From CAWAPS01 sp963783945 (GTDB lineage Bacteria > Actinomycetota > Acidimicrobiia > Acidimicrobiales > Palsa-688), in NCBI GenBank assembly GCA_963783945.1, contig CAWAPS010000007.1, positions 434,001 to 498,000 of the forward strand: a stretch of 64,000 nt of DNA. The letters are read 5' to 3'. The translations under genes and the position numbers were made by a program. Under the pieces are notes generated by a model. The model saw only the letters and a program-made list of their open reading frames with translations. It had not been told where the DNA came from and ran no database searches. Shown one piece after another: positions 38,329 through 47,731 of the stretch; the first letter of the stretch is position 1; the number at the start of each line of letters is the position of its first letter.

Positions 38329-39495
38329 TTACTTCGGCCGACGGGCCGCCGGCGACCGGCGTAGCACCCAGTTACCATCCTGCCCGGTGTGCGGAACCAT
38401 GCCGGTCCGGACCCGCCACGCTTCCTCCCAGTGAGTCAGTCTCTTTGGACTGTCCTGCCGACCCCCGCCGGCTGTTGCGGCCATGGCGTCCGCCACGTCG
38501 GCATACGCCGCGTCTTCCTCCGGTTGTGCCATCGCTTCGGGCGAGCCGGCGAACGGTCCGAGTGCTGCTGGGGAGGCCGCGCCCGACAGGCCGGCGTCGC
38601 CCTGGCCGTCGGCGAGGTCCAGGGCCCGGCGGGCCTGGGCGACCGCCAGGTCCCGTTTGGCCAGGGCGTCGACCCGTTTGGCGGCTCGCTCGTCGGATTG
38701 GACCCATTGCCAGAACACCGGCATGAACCCGATGAACACCGCTATCTCCGTCGTGATCCACAACAGAGCCCCTCCGGCGTGCGTGCTGGAAAGGGTGTAC
38801 ATGGAAGCGATGGGGGTGCGGGCCGAGAGAATGGCGAGCCCGAGGATCACCTCGGGTGGACCGCCCAGCAGAATGTTGACCATCCGGGAGCCGTAGCCCA
38901 TCTTCCAGTGGACGATCGGGTCGAGTCCCACCATGGGCCACCAGTACAAGGTGCCGCCGAAGAGGAAGAGGACGTTCAGCACGTCCATGAGCGCCATGTG
39001 ATGCATGGCCAGGTTGATGAGCGAGCTGAGGAAGAACGCGAACATGACCCCGAAGTACAAAAACCAGACCACCACGGGGTAGGTGAGGACGGCGACCGGC
39101 CGGGAGCGCAGCGCGGCGAGCCAGCGGCTCTTGGTCCGCCGGCCGGCTGTCTGCAGCAGCAGGGTTGATGGGGCGCCCAGGGCGAGCAGTGGGGGGGCGA
39201 CCAGCATGAGAAGCAGGTGCTGCACCACGTGAGCTTCGAAGTACTCTCCCGTGAATGTCGCGACCGGGGACTGGAGAGCGAGGTCGACCGCAACCAGCCC
39301 GGCGAGGAAGGCGGCGGTCCGGTGGCGGGGCCACCTCCTGCCCCGTTGAGCGAGCATCCAGTCGGCCCTGAGGTACCAGTAGGCCAGGCCGATGAGGACG
39401 GCGACCACGCAGAGGGCGAAAGGCCCGCTCTGCCATTGGGTCAGGGCCGAATGGACGCTGAACGGGACCCTCCGCATCCCCGGCATGTTCGGCAT
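38329..39495 (-). CDS. ctaG: Cytochrome c oxidase assembly protein, CtaG (caa3) type
   Basis: 388 residues, about seven membrane helices. FEAHVVQHLLLMLVAPPLLA and NLAMHHMALMDVLNV carry the conserved His residues of the caa3_CtaG family, thought to help deliver copper to cytochrome c oxidase. The N-terminus is Met/His-containing (MPNMPGMRR). The last ~110 residues form a hydrophilic Ala/Asp-rich tail. It lies in one leftward series with a Sco1-like copper protein, which supports the assembly role; no oxidase subunits are in the window. Confidence 0.85.
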   Translation of the reverse strand: MPNMPGMRRVPFSVHSALTQWQSGPFALCVVAVLIGLAYWYLRADWMLAQRGRRWPRHRTAAFLAGLVAVDLALQSPVATFTGEYFEAHVVQHLLLMLVAPPLLALGAPSTLLLQTAGRRTKSRWLAALRSRPVAVLTYPVVVWFLYFGVMFAFFLSSLINLAMHHMALMDVLNVLFLFGGTLYWWPMVGLDPIVHWKMGYGSRMVNILLGGPPEVILGLAILSARTPIASMYTLSSTHAGGALLWITTEIAVFIGFMPVFWQWVQSDERAAKRVDALAKRDLAVAQARRALDLADGQGDAGLSGAASPAALGPFAGSPEAMAQPEEDAAYADVADAMAATAGGGRQDSPKRLTHWEEAWRVRTGMVPHTGQDGNWVLRRSPAARRPK

Positions 39496-39576
39496 GCCTT
39501 CAGCTTTCCACGTCAGAGGTCGTTGCCAAAACCCTCCTACGAGCGAGGCCGGCCGTTCGCACGTCTTGCTGACCAG

Positions 39577-40857
39577 TCAACTCGAAGACCCGTACTCGAT
39601 CGGCACTTGAAGCACCTGACCCTTCACCCACGCGGACCGGCCCGGCGCGAGATTCCAGACGGTGAGGGTGGCGGTGTCGACGGCCAGCGCCTGTGCGGCA
39701 CCATGCGAGCCGAACGCCACCGTCGCCGTGCCGGCCGGCGGGTCCGGCAGCGCTTGCCAAGGGTCTCCCGGGCCGCCGATGTGCTCCAGCACCGGGGCGC
39801 TTCCCGGGCGGGAGACGAGCACGAACACCCCTCCGGTCCCGTCGCCTCCCACCGACTGGATCTTGGCGGACCCGGCGACGGCCACCGCCGGGGAGAGGCT
39901 CCACGTCCGGCCGCTGTCCCGGGTCCAGCCGGCCACCACGTCTGCGCCTGCTGCCCCGCTGACCTCGAGCAGCGCGACCATCCCGGAGACGGTCGAGGTG
40001 AGAGCGAGGACGGCGACGGCGTCCTTGTGGAACGGACCCGGCAGCGGGGGACCCACCAGCCGCCACTCACCGTCGGCGTAGGTCATGACGCCCGCTACTC
40101 CGGGCCGGCTGCAACTCGCACCGGCCACGGGCGCCGCTCCGGTGAAGGCGACGGCGTCGACCGAGGTGACGCCACAGGCCTGTCCCGCAGCCGTCGACGC
40201 CAGGGCGTCCTGGGTCACGAGCGGGTTCCACGTCGACAGCCCGGCGGGCGTGCTCAGCAGATCGTTGCCGTCCCGGCCTTCCACCAGGGCGAGCGACGCC
40301 CCCTCCCCGTTTGTCGCCAGGGCGTCGACGCGAGGAGCCAAACCCCTGGGGAGCAGACCGTTCGTCCAGGTCCGGCCCTGGTTCGTCGAAGCAATCAGGG
40401 GGGAGTAGGTGAGCAGGTTCGAGGGCAGGAGGCCGGCGGCGAAAGAACGGTCGCCGGGCGACGCCATCACCAGCCCGCCGTTGGTGGCGACGCCCGTGGC
40501 TTTGACCTGGTCCGTCCACGTCGAGGAGCCGGGCGGCCGGAACAGCAGTTGCCAGAACGTGTTGACCGGATCGTCGAGGTGGCCCATGGCGAGGGTGGCC
40601 CAGGTACCGCCGGCGGTGGTCAGGGAGGTAGCCAGCGGAGCCGGCGCCGGACCCGGCCCTGTCTTCTGCTGTCCCCCGGGAGAGGTACCGCCTGGCCCGC
40701 AAGCGGCCAACCCGAGCGAACCGAGGGCGGTAACCGACGCCAGGGCGGCGGCGGCCGCCGGCCGGGACCGCCGGGCCGGCCGCCCGCTCAGCCTCCGCTT
40801 AACGAAGGGTGGGCGCCGGCTCACCACCGGGCGCCGGCTTCGGCGCCGGCTCACCAC
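39577..40857 (-). CDS. Secreted lipoprotein, sialidase-like beta-propeller fold predicted
   Basis: 426 residues. A basic N-terminus, a hydrophobic stretch (AAAAALASVTALGSLGLAAC) and a lipobox ending at C53 mark a lipoprotein. The mature part has repeated Asp/Trp-box-like units (STNQGRTWTNGLLP, GWTRDSGRTWSLSP, PGSSTWTDQ), as in BNR/sialidase-type propellers. No catalytic set is visible; the function is unknown. It sits between the Sco1-fusion and CtaG genes, so a role in oxidase or copper handling is possible. Its first codons lie in a 26-base direct repeat, making the start ambiguous. Confidence 0.7.
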   Translation of the reverse strand: MVSRRRSRRPVVSRRPPFVKRRLSGRPARRSRPAAAAALASVTALGSLGLAACGPGGTSPGGQQKTGPGPAPAPLATSLTTAGGTWATLAMGHLDDPVNTFWQLLFRPPGSSTWTDQVKATGVATNGGLVMASPGDRSFAAGLLPSNLLTYSPLIASTNQGRTWTNGLLPRGLAPRVDALATNGEGASLALVEGRDGNDLLSTPAGLSTWNPLVTQDALASTAAGQACGVTSVDAVAFTGAAPVAGASCSRPGVAGVMTYADGEWRLVGPPLPGPFHKDAVAVLALTSTVSGMVALLEVSGAAGADVVAGWTRDSGRTWSLSPAVAVAGSAKIQSVGGDGTGGVFVLVSRPGSAPVLEHIGGPGDPWQALPDPPAGTATVAFGSHGAAQALAVDTATLTVWNLAPGRSAWVKGQVLQVPIEYGSSS

Positions 40858-40867
40858 AGGGCGCCGG
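40812..40867. repeat. 26-base direct repeat at a gene start
   Basis: Two copies of a 26-base sequence (40812-40837 and 40842-40867) differ at a single base and are 30 bases apart. Each contains GGCGCC palindromes and, on the minus strand, a GTGGTGAGCC start-like sequence, so the repeat duplicates the possible translation start of the lipoprotein gene. Confidence 0.75.
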
Positions 40868-42688
40868 TCACTGGGCCCGAAGGGCGCTTCTCAACGAGCC
40901 GGCGAGGGTGACGGCGAACGAAGAGGCGGTGGCGTCGGTCGCCGGTCCCGGATCGGCGTTCAGCACGTACCTGGTGTGACCGCTCGGGTCTATGACGTAG
41001 GCGATGTTCGAGTGGTCGATCATGCCCCCGCCCGACTCAATGGCCACCTCGACTGCGAACGAGCGCCACACCCCTTCCAGTTGCGGGAGGGTGCCGGTCA
41101 GGTACTGCCAATTTGGCAGGTCTTCCAAGCCTTCCTGGTGGTCGAAAGCGGCGAGGAAGTCTCGGTTGATATATATGGGATTGGCATCGATAGCCATGAA
41201 CACGACGTTCTTGGCGGCGGAGCCGAGCAGGTTGTCCGCCGACTTGAATTCCTGGGCGATGATCGGGCAATCGTTTGTGCACACCGGGTCGAGGAACGTC
41301 ATGGCGACGGCCTTGCCATGGAGGCTGGCGAGGGTGACCGGCTGACCGTCCTGGTTGAACAGCGAGAACGGGGGGGCCACGATGTCGGTGGCGGTCGGCG
41401 GCCCGTCGGTCGCCCGGGCCAGGATGGGGTCGGCGTTGGGCTTGGCGCTGTCGACGGCCATGGGCGCCGCCCCGACCAGCACGATCGCCAGCCCGGCGAG
41501 AGCGGCGACGGTTCGGAACGCGTATGTCGGATCGGCCGTGGCCCGCACGGACAGCGGTCGGGCCGCAACCGGTTCGATGGCGGGCGCGGGGGCCGACGCC
41601 GGCAGCCGGGTCATCGCCACGTAGCCGGCGATGAACAGGAGGGCCATCGGGATCATGCTGTTGGGGTCGGTGCCGACCCCGCCGAAGAAGCCGAAGTCCT
41701 CGATGAGGACCCAGTCGGCCAGGCCCAGGACCACCCCGGCGATGACCCCCATCTTGACCAGACGCGGTCGGGCCGACAGGAAGGCCGCTCCGATCGCCAA
41801 CAGGGCCACCACGACGAACAGGTTGACGGCCCAGCCATGGTTGGCGTCGAAGGCGGCGAAGCTCGATACCCAGGACGACAGGAATCCCGGCTGCGGGGTC
41901 TGAGCCATGTCCTGAACCATCGACGTGAGCGTTCCCGGAGTCGCAGCGTGATGAGTCTGGCCCTGCCAGAACCCTCGACCCGGCCAGGCTTGGAGCACGG
42001 CCATGCCCACGAGGAACCCGCCGAGGACCCGGACCAGAATCCGGCCCAGGCGGGGTGTGGCCCACCATGCCTCGGGGAAGGCTACGAGGACGCCGGCGAC
42101 GCAGTACAGCAGCACCGCCCCGGGCGCCCCGAACAGCCATGTGAGCCCGGGTGCGAAGATCCCCCCGAATGACTCTCCGAACACCCACACCACCAGGCCC
42201 CACGCCACACTGGCGACGCCGGCGAGGCGCGACCACAGCCCGCGCTGGGCCGCAAGCAACCAGAAGCCCAGTCCCACCTGGATCCACACCGCCGAGGCGG
42301 CCGCCGAGATGGGGTGGTAGGTCCAGATTGTCGTGCCCGTGTTGACGACGTGCTGAACCCAGTCCGGTGAGGCTGACGCCGTCGGTTGAACGCCTTCGGG
42401 CACCATGCCCAGAGGCATCGATGCCTGGCCCTGCAGTATGCCGTCGAATATCCAGAGGAGGCCGAAGCCGATCCGCAGCAGACGGCGGGCCGGCGGCTCC
42501 GCCACGGCAGGCGGTATGGCCTGGCCCGCCACGGCCCGCCTCAGCTGCATGGACCGCAACGCCGTCCACGCCACCGAGACGACGAGCAGCAGTCCCACCA
42601 CGATGAGTCCCTGATGCAGCAGGGCGGTGTGGAAGGCCGAGACGATAGTCGGGTCGTTGTTGCTGAGGCCGGAGCTCATTCCGCCCAT
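40868..42688 (-). CDS. Polytopic membrane domain fused to Sco1/SenC-type copper protein
   Basis: 606 residues. Residues ~15-400 contain about nine hydrophobic helices (AFHTALLHQGLIVVGLLLVV at the start; GPAP-free, DoxX-like overall). After a last helix (VAALAGLAIVLVGAAPMAVD) a thioredoxin-fold Sco domain follows: FSLFNQDGQPVTLASLHGKA, FLDPVCTNDCPIIAQEF with the CxxxC copper site (about 472/476), and MIDHSNIAYVIDPSGHTRY with the copper-ligand His (about 556). Sco1 proteins deliver copper to the CuA site of cytochrome oxidase, outside the membrane. A fused multi-helix domain is unusual. It is first in the leftward CtaG series. Confidence 0.82.
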   Translation of the reverse strand: MGGMSSGLSNNDPTIVSAFHTALLHQGLIVVGLLLVVSVAWTALRSMQLRRAVAGQAIPPAVAEPPARRLLRIGFGLLWIFDGILQGQASMPLGMVPEGVQPTASASPDWVQHVVNTGTTIWTYHPISAAASAVWIQVGLGFWLLAAQRGLWSRLAGVASVAWGLVVWVFGESFGGIFAPGLTWLFGAPGAVLLYCVAGVLVAFPEAWWATPRLGRILVRVLGGFLVGMAVLQAWPGRGFWQGQTHHAATPGTLTSMVQDMAQTPQPGFLSSWVSSFAAFDANHGWAVNLFVVVALLAIGAAFLSARPRLVKMGVIAGVVLGLADWVLIEDFGFFGGVGTDPNSMIPMALLFIAGYVAMTRLPASAPAPAIEPVAARPLSVRATADPTYAFRTVAALAGLAIVLVGAAPMAVDSAKPNADPILARATDGPPTATDIVAPPFSLFNQDGQPVTLASLHGKAVAMTFLDPVCTNDCPIIAQEFKSADNLLGSAAKNVVFMAIDANPIYINRDFLAAFDHQEGLEDLPNWQYLTGTLPQLEGVWRSFAVEVAIESGGGMIDHSNIAYVIDPSGHTRYVLNADPGPATDATASSFAVTLAGSLRSALRAQ

Positions 42689-42929
42689 GGCTTCAGGCTT
42701 CTGCCTTTTCCCGGTTGCCGGGTGTACAACGGCGGCGGGGAGAGTGGCAGGTTTGGTCGTCCGGTGGGGCGCTAACCATCCGGCTACGACTATACGGTTG
42801 GTGTCCCTTTTTTCCCCAGTCAGGCCTCCTCGCCTGCGACCAGGACGGGTTCGGCTCGAACATGGTTGACTGGGCTCCCGCCGGGCACGCCGCCCCGTTG
42901 GACATCACCGTCAACCCAGGGGGTCGGTC

Positions 42930-43520
42930 GTGGAGCACCCAAGCTGGCTCGGGAGCGTGGTGGGTAGCACGGCCCTGGTCGAGGTGGACCAGGTGGAAGC
43001 GCCGGGTACCGTCGTCGAGGCGGACGGGGCCTGCGTGGCCATCGTGTGCGACCAGGCGCCCTGGCCGGGCGGATGGCGCCAGGTCTCGGTCAGCATTTTC
43101 GCCGACGATGCCCTCTACCGGCTGTCCGGGCCGGCCCGCGCCGACCGTGAGCGCGTCACGTGTGATCCTGGCATCGAGGTGGAGCGGATACAGCGCCGGC
43201 GCTGGCCCCGGCGACGGCTGGAGCTGCGGGTCACCCTCTGCCCGGTGAAGGGCACGTCCCGGTTGGAGGGAGTCCCCGGCCGGACGGTTGACGTCAGCGT
43301 CGGCGGATTGTGCGCGGAGACCATCCGCCCGGTGGAGGGGGACGGAGACCCCATGGTGATCCTCGACCTGCCTGACGGGGGGAGGATCGTGGCCGCCGCC
43401 GCCACCGTGGCCGCCGATGACCTGGGCGACGTCTGGCGCTACCGGCTGGCGTTTCGCGACCTCGATTCGGACGACGCCGAGCGGTTGGCTGCCCTCACTG
43501 GCGCCGGCTCAGCAGGTTGA
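42930..43520 (+). CDS. PilZ-domain protein
   Basis: 196 residues. The c-di-GMP-binding signature is present: an Arg cluster QRRRWPRRR (88-96, RxxxR) and DVSVGGL (D121-x-S123-x-x-G126). The N-terminal ~85 residues form a YcgR-N-like beta domain. It probably senses cyclic di-GMP and acts on a surface or motility process; its 3' end meets, and overlaps by 12 bases, the pilin-like cluster on the other strand, which fits pilus control (inference). The start is a GTG at 42930. Confidence 0.82.
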   Translation: MEHPSWLGSVVGSTALVEVDQVEAPGTVVEADGACVAIVCDQAPWPGGWRQVSVSIFADDALYRLSGPARADRERVTCDPGIEVERIQRRRWPRRRLELRVTLCPVKGTSRLEGVPGRTVDVSVGGLCAETIRPVEGDGDPMVILDLPDGGRIVAAAATVAADDLGDVWRYRLAFRDLDSDDAERLAALTGAGSAG

Positions 43521-45221
43521 CGTGGTCGGCGCGGGCGTCGCCGTGCACTCGGCGAAACTGGCCTCGGACCAGGTGGGCAGGGTCGGCGACGTGAAATACG
43601 GGGGCTGCTCGTACTTCAGGCGGCTGTCGTAGACATAATCCTTGCCGTAGCCGTTGGTCAGGGTGTTGCCGTTGTGGGCCCCGACCGGGCCGCGGTACTC
43701 CTGGGCGATGCTGCCGGTGATCGCGAGCGAGCCGAGCGTGCTGTTTGAGCTCCAACCCGGAAGCCACATCGAGTGGTTGAGGGCCACCATGGCGGCATCG
43801 ATCTGCAGCCCGGATACCGTGCTCAAAGCCTTGCCGGTGGCGGGGTTGGTGCTGTTGCTGTCCGGAAGGACGATGTAGTTGGTGGCGGTCAAGCCGATCA
43901 TGTTGGATGCGCTCACCCCGCCGGCGTCGGTCAGGCTTTGGGTGATCGTTATGTTGTTCTGCGAGCCCACGGTCACCTGCCCCGTAACCGTGCCGGACAC
44001 GTACACATCGGCTTCGCACGTCGAGGAGTTGCAGCCAGATGGGTTCTCGTCGTAGATGAGCCCGTTGGGGGGGAGCGACACCGTGGCGGCCACGTTGGCT
44101 TTCGTGCCGGCGCAGGTAGAGGGAGAGGCGCTGGAACCGGTCGGCAGGGTCACCGTCATGTTGCCGGTCGTCCCGCTGGTGTTGAACTGGATGACAACCG
44201 GACCGGTATAGGCGCAGCCTCCCCCCTGGTTGCTGGCCGCCAGATCGTTTTCGAGACTGGTGTTGGTGGCCGGGAACGGCTCGTCCGTACCTCCCGCCGG
44301 CTGGCTCCCGGTCCCCCCGAAGGTCGGGGTTCCGGTGCACCCGGACGGATCTATGTAGGTGCCCGGGTTGCCGTAAGACGTGCTTCCGTTGCCTTTGCCG
44401 GCGCTGGCGCCGGTGCCCTGGTCGTAGGCCGACGTGGCCCCGTCAGGAAAGGAGGCGGTGCCACAGATGCGGAACTCGTCGTTGGAGAAGATAGGCCCGT
44501 CGAGGGTGTCGTTGGGTACGAAGTCGATGGCGTATCCGCTGCAATAACTGGGATCCGGCCCATATCCCCCCGTCACGCTGTTGTACTGCCAGGCGTGGTA
44601 AAGGCAATCCTGGGTATACGTATCGCGACCGGGGCCCGAGAAGCTGGACACGATGGCCGGGTCGTCGACCTCGTAGTCGGTGAAATACAGGAAGCTGGTG
44701 AATCCGCTGAGTGAGACGCCCACCTTGATGGTCCGGTCAGAGTACTTGGCGCCCGAGTTCGCGGGGTTCTGGCCGGCCGCCCCGGTGACGGTCAGATAGA
44801 CGATGCCGGTCTGCGCCGTCTTGGTGCTGTTGACCGCGTAGCGGAACCATTCGTTGGTTACATTGCCGCCGGGCAGCGACGCCCAGTTCGTCCATTGTCC
44901 ACTCGGGGGCGCCAGGGCCGGGTTGGTGGCGTCGGCGGTCTCGGTGTAGTAGGTGGAGTTGGTGTCCAGCCGGTTGATGTAGTCCTGGACGCCGGCCTCG
45001 GCTGCCTGCAGGGCGTTCTGGTAGTTCTGGGCCCCACTGGCAAGGGGGAGCGTCTGGATGCCCTCGTTGAAGATCACGGTGATGAGGATCACGATGATGA
45101 ACATCACCATGACCGTCATCAGGAGGGCGATGCCGCGGTCGCGCTCCTGGCCGGTGGGGCCCAGCCGCTTCCGTGCTGCCGCGAGGAGGGTCCGCCTATG
45201 TCGTCGGTGTGGTGTATTCAT
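43509..45221 (-). CDS. PilX-like minor pilin, large secreted ectodomain
   Basis: 570 residues. After a basic leader, GQERDRG-IALLMTVMVMFII gives a prepilin-peptidase-like site (cleavage after G30) with the long hydrophobic helix and no Glu at +5, as in PilX-type proteins; NALQAAEAGVQDYINRLDTN is the usual following helix. The ectodomain is Gly/Ser/Thr/Asn-rich with several Cys pairs (CLYHAWQ, CSGYAID, SGCNSSTCEA). It probably forms part of a type IV pilus-like surface machine; the ligand is unknown. It follows two pilin-like genes with overlap. Confidence 0.75.
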   Translation of the reverse strand: MNTPHRRHRRTLLAAARKRLGPTGQERDRGIALLMTVMVMFIIVILITVIFNEGIQTLPLASGAQNYQNALQAAEAGVQDYINRLDTNSTYYTETADATNPALAPPSGQWTNWASLPGGNVTNEWFRYAVNSTKTAQTGIVYLTVTGAAGQNPANSGAKYSDRTIKVGVSLSGFTSFLYFTDYEVDDPAIVSSFSGPGRDTYTQDCLYHAWQYNSVTGGYGPDPSYCSGYAIDFVPNDTLDGPIFSNDEFRICGTASFPDGATSAYDQGTGASAGKGNGSTSYGNPGTYIDPSGCTGTPTFGGTGSQPAGGTDEPFPATNTSLENDLAASNQGGGCAYTGPVVIQFNTSGTTGNMTVTLPTGSSASPSTCAGTKANVAATVSLPPNGLIYDENPSGCNSSTCEADVYVSGTVTGQVTVGSQNNITITQSLTDAGGVSASNMIGLTATNYIVLPDSNSTNPATGKALSTVSGLQIDAAMVALNHSMWLPGWSSNSTLGSLAITGSIAQEYRGPVGAHNGNTLTNGYGKDYVYDSRLKYEQPPYFTSPTLPTWSEASFAECTATPAPTTSTC

Positions 45222-46015
45222 CGCTGTAGTCGTAGTTGGGGAAGGTGATCTGGAGGGTCGACGTGGCTTTCGGGGACGTTTTGGCGTAGAGCGCGTCCTG
45301 GGTGGTCAGCGTCACCGTGATGTTTTCGAGTCCACCTGTGCCGGATAGCGCGCTCGGCATCGAGTGCCGGTGTCGATTCGGTCGTGTCGAGCTTTAGGCA
45401 GGCGCCGGTCGCGTTGTAGTACTGGAAGATGCCCGGGTTGGAGGTCGAGCAGTCCTGGGCGTTGGTCCCCGACAACGTGGGGGGGACCAATCCTGTCCCC
45501 AGCACGTAGGTGCTGGAGGTGGACCCGTAGGTCGGCAGCCCGCTGGAAGTGAGGGTCGGCGGGGTGACGTACTCCACCAGCTTGTAGGTCGATCCGCTGA
45601 CCACCGGCTTGATGTCCAGCCTGGTCGGCCCGTTGGCGTTGCCGAGATTGGCGAATAACTCCAGCTCGTTGGCGGTGGCGACGACCGTGGTGCATCCGGT
45701 CGCCTGGCTCGACCCGGTCGGGGGCGGTTCGCACACCAGCGAGGACAGGCCCGAGGGGATGGCCGCGGCGTGGAGCTGGCGGCTAAGAACCCGTCCCATG
45801 ACCTGGGCCTGGCCGCCGGCGTTGTCCCGGCTCGACACCATGGCCTCGTCCTTGACCACCGAGTCCAGCAGGCCGTAGATCACCGGGACGATCAGTCCGA
45901 GCAGCAGCAGCACCACTGCCATCTCGACCAGGCTGATGCCGCGGTCGCGATCGCGGTCTCTGTCCCGGGAACCGGGGCGCCGAGGTCGCCTTTGATCTGG
46001 TCGGGTCCTGATCAC
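45196..46015 (-). CDS. Type IV pilin-like protein (PilW type), frame broken near C-terminus
   Basis: About 270 residues. A GTG at 46015 overlaps the stop of the upstream pilin gene. An Arg/Asp leader (RDRDRDRDRG) is followed by the prepilin site G26-ISLVEMAVVLLLLGLIVPV with Glu at +5. The ectodomain has CEPPPTGSSQATGC and LDIKPVVSGSTYKLVEYVTP. After LKLDTTESTPAL the frame switches at about 45361: the neighbouring frame gives the real end (LENITVTLTTQDALYAKTS, then LQITFPNYDYSDEYTTPTT) and stops at 45196; the unshifted frame runs to 45218 in unlike sequence. One extra base would explain it. Confidence 0.7.
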
Positions 46016-47562
46016 AGCTTCACCGGAACGGTGCACGAGGAGCTGGGCGGGGAGGCGGGGCACGAAGCGAACGAATAGATCTTCGTACCGGTAGTGGTGT
46101 ACACCCCATCGGGCTTGACCCACACCGTGGCGGTGGCGGGGGAGGTCTGCCCCACTAAAGAGGCGGAGACCTGCAGCTCCCCGAGGCCCACGGCCGTAGA
46201 GCTGACACCGGCCACCACCGCATTGAGGGTGTAGGTAGGTGTCCCCTGGTTCTCGCACACGCCGGCGCCGCCTGCTACGGCCGTCGGTGGGGTCAGAGCC
46301 GTGCTCACGGCGGTGAGCACGGGAGCTCCCGTGGTGGGGTTCACGATCTGGAGATTGAGAGGGTAAAGCGGGACGGTGGCGGTGCTGGTTGCGCCCTCGC
46401 TCACCACCACAGCCGAGGGTGAAGCGTTCGTGTAGAAGGGGGACGGGTTGGCGCCCGTGCTCTCGCCGTTGGGGTCGGCGTCGGTGCACCCGCCGGCGAA
46501 GATGGTGTAGGTGTCGGGGTAGACAGGCGTGACCGTGCCCGAGGTGGCCGCTCCCGGCGGGGCGGCATAGGCGTACATGTTCTGACTGAGCCCCTGGCTG
46601 GGATTGTCGATGGAGACCGGCATCCCTTCAGCCGGGATGAGTGGTGTCGGGCTGTACGGCTGGGTGTAGGACCAGGTGACGGTGCCGCCCGTCTCGTAGT
46701 AGATGGCGCCAGTGCCGGCAAGTGACGTGTTGACGACCGACGACGACACCTTGAGCGACGAGGCCGTCTGGTATGTCGATCCCTCTCCGATCGATACTCC
46801 GCCGGCGCTGGAAACGCTGACGTTGTAGTTGCCCGGAGTCAGCGAGTCGAAGAAAGCGCAGCCGTCGCTCCCGGTCGTGTAGCTGGCAGCGTTGTTGGTC
46901 GAGGCGTTGGTTGCCGTGACTGTGGCGCGGGAGAAACCGGTTCCCCCGCTCTGGTCCACCTGGACGGCTAACGAACCATCCCCGCTCGTCCCGACCGAGC
47001 CGCTCGGGGGGGCCACTGACGTGCTCTCGCTGACGGACTCGCCCCCGTATCCCCAGGTCGCCTTGACCGTCACGACGAGGACCAGGTTGGTGTCGGTGCC
47101 GCTGCTGCACACCGAGCTGGTCGCCCCCCTGGACTCCCACTCGTTGGTCTCGGTGAAGTGGAAGGTGGTGTTGCCGACGGTCTGGTTCGGCAGGGCGGCG
47201 GTTCCGATGGCCGCGGCGACAGTGTTGAACCCGGTGGAGTTCAAGGTGGACGTCTCGAGCTTTTCCAATACGCCGCTTATCAGGTTGGAAGCCACCACTC
47301 GCTCCTGGCTGTCTCGCGACAACCCGAGCCCCTGCAGGATGGCGTAGAGGGACGCCGACATGAGAATGGCGAGGAGCAGCAGGGCCACGACCAGCTCGAC
47401 GAGGGTGAAGCCACTCTCGGCCCGGTTGGTCGGACGACGCTTCAGCCATCGGTGAAGGCGATCGAAGGCACGCACGGGCCGCTGCTGCCCCGAACCGGCC
47501 GTTGGCAGCAAGCGACGGGCTAAGAGCGCCCTCGTAGCACGGCGGGTGCAGGCTGCCCTCAT
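46012..47562 (-). CDS. Type IV pilin-like protein with CnaB-like domain
   Basis: 516 residues. A textbook prepilin site ESG-FTLVELVVALLLLAILM follows a 51-residue basic leader (the true start may be later); Glu is at +5. GLGLSRDSQERVVASNLI continues the pilin helix. The large ectodomain contains a carboxypeptidase-regulatory/CnaB-like unit (ATVTATNASTNNAASYTTGS, then FFDSLTPGNYNVSV), a fold used in surface adhesins. Low charge and Ser/Thr/Gly richness fit a secreted protein. It leads three overlapping pilin genes. Confidence 0.8.
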   Translation of the reverse strand: MRAACTRRATRALLARRLLPTAGSGQQRPVRAFDRLHRWLKRRPTNRAESGFTLVELVVALLLLAILMSASLYAILQGLGLSRDSQERVVASNLISGVLEKLETSTLNSTGFNTVAAAIGTAALPNQTVGNTTFHFTETNEWESRGATSSVCSSGTDTNLVLVVTVKATWGYGGESVSESTSVAPPSGSVGTSGDGSLAVQVDQSGGTGFSRATVTATNASTNNAASYTTGSDGCAFFDSLTPGNYNVSVSSAGGVSIGEGSTYQTASSLKVSSSVVNTSLAGTGAIYYETGGTVTWSYTQPYSPTPLIPAEGMPVSIDNPSQGLSQNMYAYAAPPGAATSGTVTPVYPDTYTIFAGGCTDADPNGESTGANPSPFYTNASPSAVVVSEGATSTATVPLYPLNLQIVNPTTGAPVLTAVSTALTPPTAVAGGAGVCENQGTPTYTLNAVVAGVSSTAVGLGELQVSASLVGQTSPATATVWVKPDGVYTTTGTKIYSFASCPASPPSSSCTVPVKL

Positions 47563-47731
47563 GGCCGTAAGGATCGGTGCGGCCGATCGGCTGCCTGAGC
47601 CGATTTCCGACTATTCCCCGGGCCATGGCGCGTCCCGGGTTCGTCGTTATGGGGAGGCGCCAGGCGAAGGTTGGCGGAGGCGAGCGCCCGCCAGATCGGG
47701 GCCCGCCAGATCGGGGTGCGGGCGTGCGACC

